Assembly (NCBI RefSeq): GCF_016595675.1
Contig: NZ_JAENJH010000012.1
Location: forward strand, 62,001 to 126,000
Source: Prauserella cavernicola
GTDB taxonomy: Bacteria; Actinomycetota; Actinomycetes; Mycobacteriales; Pseudonocardiaceae
Length of the DNA: 64,000 bases
Reading direction: 5' to 3'
In this document: positions 59,678 to 64,000 of the stretch, piece after piece
How positions within the stretch are numbered: the first letter of the stretch is position 1
Layout: each line of letters begins with the position of its first letter
Translations under genes and position numbers: made by a program
Notes under the pieces: generated by a model
What the model saw: only the letters and a program-made list of their open reading frames with translations
Databases searched by the model: none
What the model was told of the DNA's origin: nothing

Positions 59678-61294
59678 ATGGCGCTCACCTCCGGCACCGC
59701 CGACACCTGGTACACGCCGCTCACCCCGCTGGCGTTCCTGCACCGCTCCGCCGAGGTCTTCGCCGACAAGCCCGCCATCGTCTACGGCGAGCGCACGCTG
59801 ACCTACCGCGAGTTCGCCGACGAGGCCACGAGAGTCGCGTCCGGCCTGCGCGCGGCCGGCGTCGAACCGGGCGACCGGGTGGCCTACCTGCTGCCCAACA
59901 TCCCGGAGATGCTCGTCGCGCACTTCGCCGTGCCGCTGGCGGGCGCGGTGCTCGTCGCCATCAACACGCGCCTCGCGCCCGCCGAGATCCGGCACATCCT
60001 GGAGCACTCGGGCGCGAAGGTGCTGGTGGTCGACGCCGCCCTGCACGCCTCGGTACCCCCCGACGCGCAGGTCCGGCTCGTCACCGTCACCGACCCTGCG
60101 TCGGGCGCGAGCCCGGACCCGGCGCTCGGCGGAACCTCCTACGCCGACCTGCTGGCGCGAGGCGGTGCTGAGCAGCTGTCCTGGGCCGTCGACGACGAGC
60201 GCTCCACGATCTCGATCAACTACACGTCCGGCACCACGGGCAAGCCCAAGGGCGTGATGTACCACCACCGCGGCGCCTACCTGAACTCTCTGGCCGAGCT
60301 GGTCCACTCCCGGCACACCACCGAGTCGCGCTACCTGTGGACTCTGCCGATGTTCCACTGCAACGGCTGGTGCACCCCGTGGGCCGTCACCGCGGTCGGC
60401 GGAACCCACGTGTGCCTGCGTGCCGTGGACGCCACCGAGATCTGGCGCCTGCTCGACTCCGAGGGCATCACCCACCTCAACGGCGCGCCGACCGTGCTCA
60501 ACACCATCGCCGAGCACGAGGGCGCACACCCGCTCGCGCGCGAGGTGGTGGTGACCACCGCGGGCGCGCCGCCGAGTCCCACCGTCATCAAGCGCATGAC
60601 GGCGCTGGGCGCCCGCCTGGTGCACGTCTACGGCCTGACCGAGACCTACGGCCCCTACACGGTGTGCGAGTGGCAGGAGGGCTGGCCGAGGCTCGACGTC
60701 GAGGCGCGCAGCGAGCTGCTCGCCAGGCAGGGGGTCGGCATGGTCGTCACCGACGGCGTGCGCGTGGTCGCCGAGGACCTGACCGACGTGCCCCGCGACG
60801 GGGTGACCATGGGCGAGGTCGTGATGCGCGGCAACAACGTGATGTCGGGCTACTTCGCCGACCCGGAAGCCACGGAGAAGGCGTTTCGCGGCGGCTGGTT
60901 CCACTCCGGAGACCTGGGCGTGTGGCACCCGGACGGCTACATCGAGCTGCGCGACAGGGCCAAGGACATCATCGTGTCGGGCGGCGAGAACATCTCCACC
61001 ATCGAGGTGGAGGCCGCGCTCGACTCGCACCCCGCCGTGCTGGAGGTGGCGGTGGTGGGTGTGCCGCACGAGAAGTGGGGCGAGCGGCCCAAGGCCTACG
61101 TCGTGCTGCGCCACGACGAGCAGGTGAGCGTCGGGGAGCTGCTGGAGCACGCGAGGAGCCGGATCGCGCGCTACAAGGTGCCCGAAACGGTCGAGTTCGT
61201 CGCCGAGCTGCCCAAGACCTCCACCGGCAAGATCCAAAAGTTCCAGCTGCGCGAGCGCGACTGGGCCGGCCGGGCGACGAGGGTCCAGGGTTAA
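59678..61294 (+). CDS. Acyl-CoA synthetase (AMP-forming)
   Basis: A 538-residue ANL-family ligase that activates a carboxylic acid as its AMP ester and then CoA thioester. It has the P-loop [59 protein letters not shown] and the C-terminal STGKIQK with the catalytic Lys. It resembles medium-chain or methylmercaptopropionate-type ligases. ATG 59678 is preferred over the GTG just before it. The last four bases overlap the convergent NUDIX gene. Confidence 0.87.
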   Translation: MALTSGTADTWYTPLTPLAFLHRSAEVFADKPAIVYGERTLTYREFADEATRVASGLRAAGVEPGDRVAYLLPNIPEMLVAHFAVPLAGAVLVAINTRLAPAEIRHILEHSGAKVLVVDAALHASVPPDAQVRLVTVTDPASGASPDPALGGTSYADLLARGGAEQLSWAVDDERSTISINYTSGTTGKPKGVMYHHRGAYLNSLAELVHSRHTTESRYLWTLPMFHCNGWCTPWAVTAVGGTHVCLRAVDATEIWRLLDSEGITHLNGAPTVLNTIAEHEGAHPLAREVVVTTAGAPPSPTVIKRMTALGARLVHVYGLTETYGPYTVCEWQEGWPRLDVEARSELLARQGVGMVVTDGVRVVAEDLTDVPRDGVTMGEVVMRGNNVMSGYFADPEATEKAFRGGWFHSGDLGVWHPDGYIELRDRAKDIIVSGGENISTIEVEAALDSHPAVLEVAVVGVPHEKWGERPKAYVVLRHDEQVSVGELLEHARSRIARYKVPETVEFVAELPKTSTGKIQKFQLRERDWAGRATRVQG

Positions 61295-61701
61295 CCGCTC
61301 GCGCGGACGTGGGGGAGGACACCCCAGTGACGCAGGGTGTCCGCGAGGCCGTCGGTCAGTTCGCCGGCCGCGTCGAGTGTGGCGAAGGCCTCAGCGTCCA
61401 CCCAGCGCGCATCCGCGGCGTCGTCGCCCGCGCGCAGCACCCCACCGTGGACGGTGCAGGCGTAGTCGTGGATGTCGTACGGCCCTCTCGTCAGGCTGCC
61501 GACCAGCTGACCTGCGACGACGTCGAGCCCGGTCTCCTCGTACAGCTCCCTGGTCACGGCCTCGGCATCGGTCTCGCCCGCCTCGACGCGACCGCCGGGC
61601 AGGGACCACAGACCCGCCGACGGCTCGTGCGCCCTCCTGATGAGCAACAGCCTGCCCGCGTCGTCGTGGACGATGCCTCCGACGCACCTGACACCGCCCA
61701 T
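61291..61701 (-). CDS. NUDIX hydrolase
   Basis: A 136-residue NUDIX protein with a complete box: [18 protein letters not shown] followed by YEETGLDV. It probably hydrolyses a damaged or surplus nucleotide. ATG 61701 has GGAGG upstream; the open frame to 61818 has no ribosome site. It ends inside the stop of the acyl-CoA synthetase. Confidence 0.86.
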   Translation of the reverse strand: MGGVRCVGGIVHDDAGRLLLIRRAHEPSAGLWSLPGGRVEAGETDAEAVTRELYEETGLDVVAGQLVGSLTRGPYDIHDYACTVHGGVLRAGDDAADARWVDAEAFATLDAAGELTDGLADTLRHWGVLPHVRASG

Positions 61702-61811
61702 GTGGCCGCCTCCATGTGACGCTGAGTAGTCATTGGGGCCGATTTGCCCAGTCCGCTGACCCAAGCGCAGGACTTTCCTCCCGTAACGCTGCGCAGTGCG
61801 GTACAAACTTA

Positions 61812-61826
61812 GTGGCACATTGCCAC
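61812..61826. other. Short hairpin GTGGCA-CAT-TGCCAC
   Basis: A six-pair perfect inverted repeat with a three-base loop, 34 bases before the GTG of the small membrane protein. TACAAA at 61802-61807 may be the -10. It could be an operator or a leader hairpin. The rest of 61702-61859 is featureless. Confidence 0.35.
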
Positions 61827-61859
61827 CAGGTCTGCACTCGAGAGACGGGATTGATCGCC

Positions 61860-62021
61860 GTGAACGCGAAAAAGCTCGCGATTATCGCTGGTATCGCGTT
61901 GGTTCTGTTCTTCGTGATCGCCCAACCCGGTCAAGCGGCGGGCCTCGTGAACAACATCATCGGCTTCCTGCGCGACGCAGCCGAAGCCGTGATCACCTTC
62001 GTGAGCAACATCTTCAGCTGA
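61860..62021 (+). CDS. Small membrane protein, 53 aa
   Basis: A 53-residue protein starting [29 protein letters not shown], shown by the single helix [16 protein letters not shown], then [22 protein letters not shown], an amphipathic helix. I recall a similar small family in actinobacteria without known role. GTG 61860 starts it. It may be cotranscribed with the PH-domain gene 19 bases downstream, though that gene also has a leaderless signal. Confidence 0.7.
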   Translation: MNAKKLAIIAGIALVLFFVIAQPGQAAGLVNNIIGFLRDAAEAVITFVSNIFS

Positions 62022-62028
62022 TCGACGC

Positions 62029-62034
62029 TACCCT
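62029..62034 (+). promoter_or_regulatory. Leaderless -10 element (TACCCT)
   Basis: TACCCT, six bases, then the ATG at 62041. Confidence 0.45.
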
Positions 62035-62040
62035 TCCTCT

Positions 62041-62601
62041 ATGTTCGCTCCGCGCGACCCAGACGAGTACCTCCTCGACACCGAGCGGAGGGTTATCCGG
62101 ATCAGGCGGCATTGGTCCTGCCTGGCCTGGGACATGTTCGAGGCCATCGCGCTGATCGCGATCTGCGTGATGGTGTCGTACATCCTTCCGCCGTCGATGT
62201 GGGTGGTCCAGAACATCCTCTGGTACCTCGCCCTGCTCGTGGTGTTGCGCTTCGCCTACCAGGCGATCGAGTGGTGGGTCGAGCGACTGGTCGTGACCGA
62301 CAAACGGTTCATCATGACCAAGGGTGTGTGGACCACGAAGGTCCTGATGATGCCCATCACCAAGGTCACCGACCTCACCTACGAGCGCTCGTTCTGGGGC
62401 CGCATGCTGGGCTACGGGACGATGGTCGTGGAGTCGGCCGGTCAGATCCAGGCGCTGAACCGCATCGAGTACCTGCCGAAGCCCGAGGAGTTCTACGACA
62501 CCATCTCGGCGCTGGTGTTCGGCGACAAGGCCAAGCAGGCTGAGCGGTTCTCGATGATCAAGGCGCAGCGGGCCGCTCGCGGCAAGCGCATGGTCGGCTG
62601 A
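62041..62601 (+). CDS. PH-domain (YdbS-like) membrane protein
   Basis: A 186-residue protein with two adjacent membrane helices (about 28-47 and 57-75) and a bacterial pleckstrin-homology (bPH2/DUF304) domain beginning VTDKRFIMTKGVW and continuing VTDLTYERSFWGRMLGYGTMVVESAG, key parts ITKVTDLTYE and GYGTMVVES. These are common in actinobacteria, of unknown role. ATG 62041 suits the leaderless -10. Confidence 0.84.
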   Translation: MFAPRDPDEYLLDTERRVIRIRRHWSCLAWDMFEAIALIAICVMVSYILPPSMWVVQNILWYLALLVVLRFAYQAIEWWVERLVVTDKRFIMTKGVWTTKVLMMPITKVTDLTYERSFWGRMLGYGTMVVESAGQIQALNRIEYLPKPEEFYDTISALVFGDKAKQAERFSMIKAQRAARGKRMVG

Positions 62602-62635
62602 GTCCCGCCGGGGCCGCCGCTGGACAATGGTGCGC

Positions 62636-63496
62636 GTGCGCATCGACCTGCATACCCACTCGACCGTCTCCGACGGCACCGACAGCCCCGCGGAACTGGT
62701 CGCCACGGCCGCCGCGGCGGGGCTCGGTGCCGTCGCGCTGACCGACCACGACACCACGGCAGGCTGGCAGCCCGCGATCGAGGCACTGCCTCCTGGACTG
62801 CGGCTGGTGCCGGGAGCCGAACTGTCGTGCGAGTCGGTGGACGGCTACGGGCGCGGCGTGAGCGTGCACCTGCTGGCCTACCTGTTCGACCCCACCTCGC
62901 CGGTGATCGTGGCCGAGCAGCAGCGGCTGCGCAAAGAGCGGCGCGACCGCCTGCGGGCCATGGCGGTGCGCATGGCCGCCGACGGACTGCCCGTGGACCC
63001 CGACGAGATCCTCGGGCTGCTGCACCCCGACGCGCCCGCAGGCAGGCCACACCTGGCCCAGGCGCTGGTGCGCGCGGGTCTGGTCGACTCGGTCGACGAG
63101 GCGTTCTCCAGCTACCTCGCCAACGGCAGGGGCTACTACGTCTCCCGGCGGGACACGCCGGTGGAGACGGCCATCGAGATGATCGCCGAGGCGGGCGGCG
63201 TCACCGTGCTCGCGCACCCGTTCGCGGCCTCGCGGGGCCCGATGGTCACGCCCGAGGTGATCGCCGAGCTGGCGCAGCGCGGGCTCACCGGTGTCGAGGT
63301 CGACCACCCGAACCACGACGACGAGACCCGCGCCGAGCTGCGGGACCTCGCCAAGGGCCTCGGCCTGGTGCGCACCGGGTCGAGCGACTACCACGGCACC
63401 AACAAGACCATCGGGATCGGCCAGGAGACCACGGACCCCGAGGAGTTCGAGGCGCTGGTGGCGCAGGCTTCCGGCGCCGCCGTCCAGGTGGGCTGA
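62636..63496 (+). CDS. PHP-domain phosphoesterase
   Basis: A 286-residue polymerase-and-histidinol-phosphatase domain protein. RIDLHTHSTVSDGTDSP, LTDHDTTAGW, PGAELSCE and the later HPFA and SSDYHG supply the metal-binding His/Asp set. Relatives include RNase AM/YciV, which shortens RNA 5' ends and cleaves 3',5'-bisphosphates. GTG 62636 is preceded by GACAAT seven bases upstream; ATG 62627 is an alternative that adds three residues. Confidence 0.85.
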   Translation: MRIDLHTHSTVSDGTDSPAELVATAAAAGLGAVALTDHDTTAGWQPAIEALPPGLRLVPGAELSCESVDGYGRGVSVHLLAYLFDPTSPVIVAEQQRLRKERRDRLRAMAVRMAADGLPVDPDEILGLLHPDAPAGRPHLAQALVRAGLVDSVDEAFSSYLANGRGYYVSRRDTPVETAIEMIAEAGGVTVLAHPFAASRGPMVTPEVIAELAQRGLTGVEVDHPNHDDETRAELRDLAKGLGLVRTGSSDYHGTNKTIGIGQETTDPEEFEALVAQASGAAVQVG

Positions 63497-63498
63497 CG

Positions 63499-64000
63499 AT
63501 GACGTTCGCGGACTACTTCGACGCGACACTGTTCTTCGAGGCCGCGATCACGCTGATCGTCATCATGGACCCGCCGGGTACGGTGCCGGTGTTCCTGAGC
63601 CTGGTGGGCCGCAAGCCGCCCGCGGCGAGGGCGAAGGCCGCGCGGCAGGCGGTGCTGGTGTCGCTGCTGGTGATCTCGCTGTTCGCGGTGGCCGGCCAGG
63701 CGATCCTGACCTACCTCGGCATCGGCATCCCCGCGTTGCAGGGCGCGGGCGGGCTGCTGTTGCTGCTCATCGCGCTCGACCTGCTCACCGGCAGGGGCAG
63801 CACCGAACCCGAGCTCGCCGAGGACGTCAACGTGGCGCTCGTGCCGCTCGGCACACCGCTGCTGGCAGGGCCGGGCGCGATCGCGGCGACGATCGTGTTC
63901 GTGCGGCAGGCCGACGGCCACGTGGGCGCCTACATCGCGCTGGGACTCGCGATCGTGACCGTGCACCTGGTGCTGTGGGCCTGCATGCGCTACTCGGGCG
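63499..64000 (+). CDS. MarC-family membrane protein (3' end outside window)
   Basis: The first 167 residues of a MarC/UPF0056 protein: MTFADYFDATLFFEAAITLIVIMDPPGTVPVFLSL, seen in the DPPGTVPVFLSL motif of helix 1, then LLLLIALDLLTGR and PLGTPLLAGPGAIAATIV, the second family signature. At least five helices are seen before the edge. Function is not settled; transport is presumed. The ATG lies two bases after the PHP stop, so it is in the same operon. Confidence 0.86.
   Translation, partial: MTFADYFDATLFFEAAITLIVIMDPPGTVPVFLSLVGRKPPAARAKAARQAVLVSLLVISLFAVAGQAILTYLGIGIPALQGAGGLLLLLIALDLLTGRGSTEPELAEDVNVALVPLGTPLLAGPGAIAATIVFVRQADGHVGAYIALGLAIVTVHLVLWACMRYSG

Noticed and set aside
1-64000. tRNA, rRNA, insertion sequences or prophage genes
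   Set aside because: No cloverleaf-like sequence, rRNA motif, transposase, integrase or phage structural gene could be recognised by reading.

Overview
This 64 kb window is a chromosomal segment of a high-GC actinobacterium. Codons end almost always in G or C, many genes start with GTG, and the gene set includes coenzyme F420 genes (fbiA, fbiB), the succinylase lysine/DAP genes (dapC, dapD, dapE), glucosyl-3-phosphoglycerate synthase, a SigE/RseA/HtrA/TatB stress block and an LpqY-SugABC-type transporter. Several stretches keep the gene order of the Mycobacterium tuberculosis chromosome, but large insertions separate them, and two intergenic repeat families occur. I infer a member of the Pseudonocardiaceae or a relative; I cannot fix the genus. 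I saw no rRNA, tRNA, CRISPR array, prophage or insertion sequence. Both edges cut genes (rmlB and a marC-family gene).

Layout. 1-9.3 kb: dTDP-rhamnose synthesis (rmlB end, rmlD), five glycosyltransferases including an 833-residue two-domain protein, and the rhamnosyltransferase WbbL. 9.4-11.4 kb: a mannose-1-phosphate guanylyltransferase and an AlkA-type DNA glycosylase. 11.4-15.7 kb: a FadR-type GntR regulator divergent from an NRAMP-like transporter, pxpB, pxpC and a YcsI-like gene (5-oxoproline cluster without pxpA). 15.7-20 kb: a small GntR regulator, a NUDIX hydrolase, fbiB, fbiA, an acetyltransferase. 20-24.5 kb: fdxA-dapC, dapD, a lipoprotein, dapE. 24.5-32 kb: tandem LOG proteins, an acyltransferase, gpgS, small conserved genes, tag, an enoyl-CoA hydratase, a DUF3117 micro-protein, pepA. 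31.6-33.8 kb: LysR regulator and MFS exporter. 33.8-41.1 kb: O-methyltransferase, sigE-rseA-htrA-tatB, then mrp, DUF1003 and MgtE-N/CBS on the other strand. 41.2-47.9 kb: an aminoglycoside-kinase-like gene, an SPFH protein, an IclR regulator, a CoA-transferase/HMG-CoA lyase/MatC operon, and a gamma carbonic anhydrase. 48-53 kb: a stress membrane protein and the LpqY-SugABC transporter, predicted to recycle trehalose. 53-58 kb: two membrane proteins, a ParB-like protein, a phosphoesterase, a 38-residue membrane peptide and corA. 58-64 kb: MaoC dehydratase, DUF2332, acyl-CoA synthetase, NUDIX hydrolase, small membrane proteins, PHP phosphoesterase, marC.

Themes. Much of the content serves the cell envelope and its stress response: rhamnose and mannose donors, glycosyltransferases, meso-diaminopimelate, glucosylglycerate, trehalose uptake, and SigE with its anti-sigma factor, protease and Tat component. 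Many genes seem to be leaderless, with a -10 hexamer 6 or 7 bases before the start codon. The most unusual non-coding items are a 17-base gap between two divergent start codons that holds one shared -10 element; three near-identical copies of a long palindrome; and 21-base tandem arrays that follow stop codons in a fixed orientation. Family assignments rest on motifs and lengths read from the translations; gene-order comparisons with M. tuberculosis are from memory; no database search was run.
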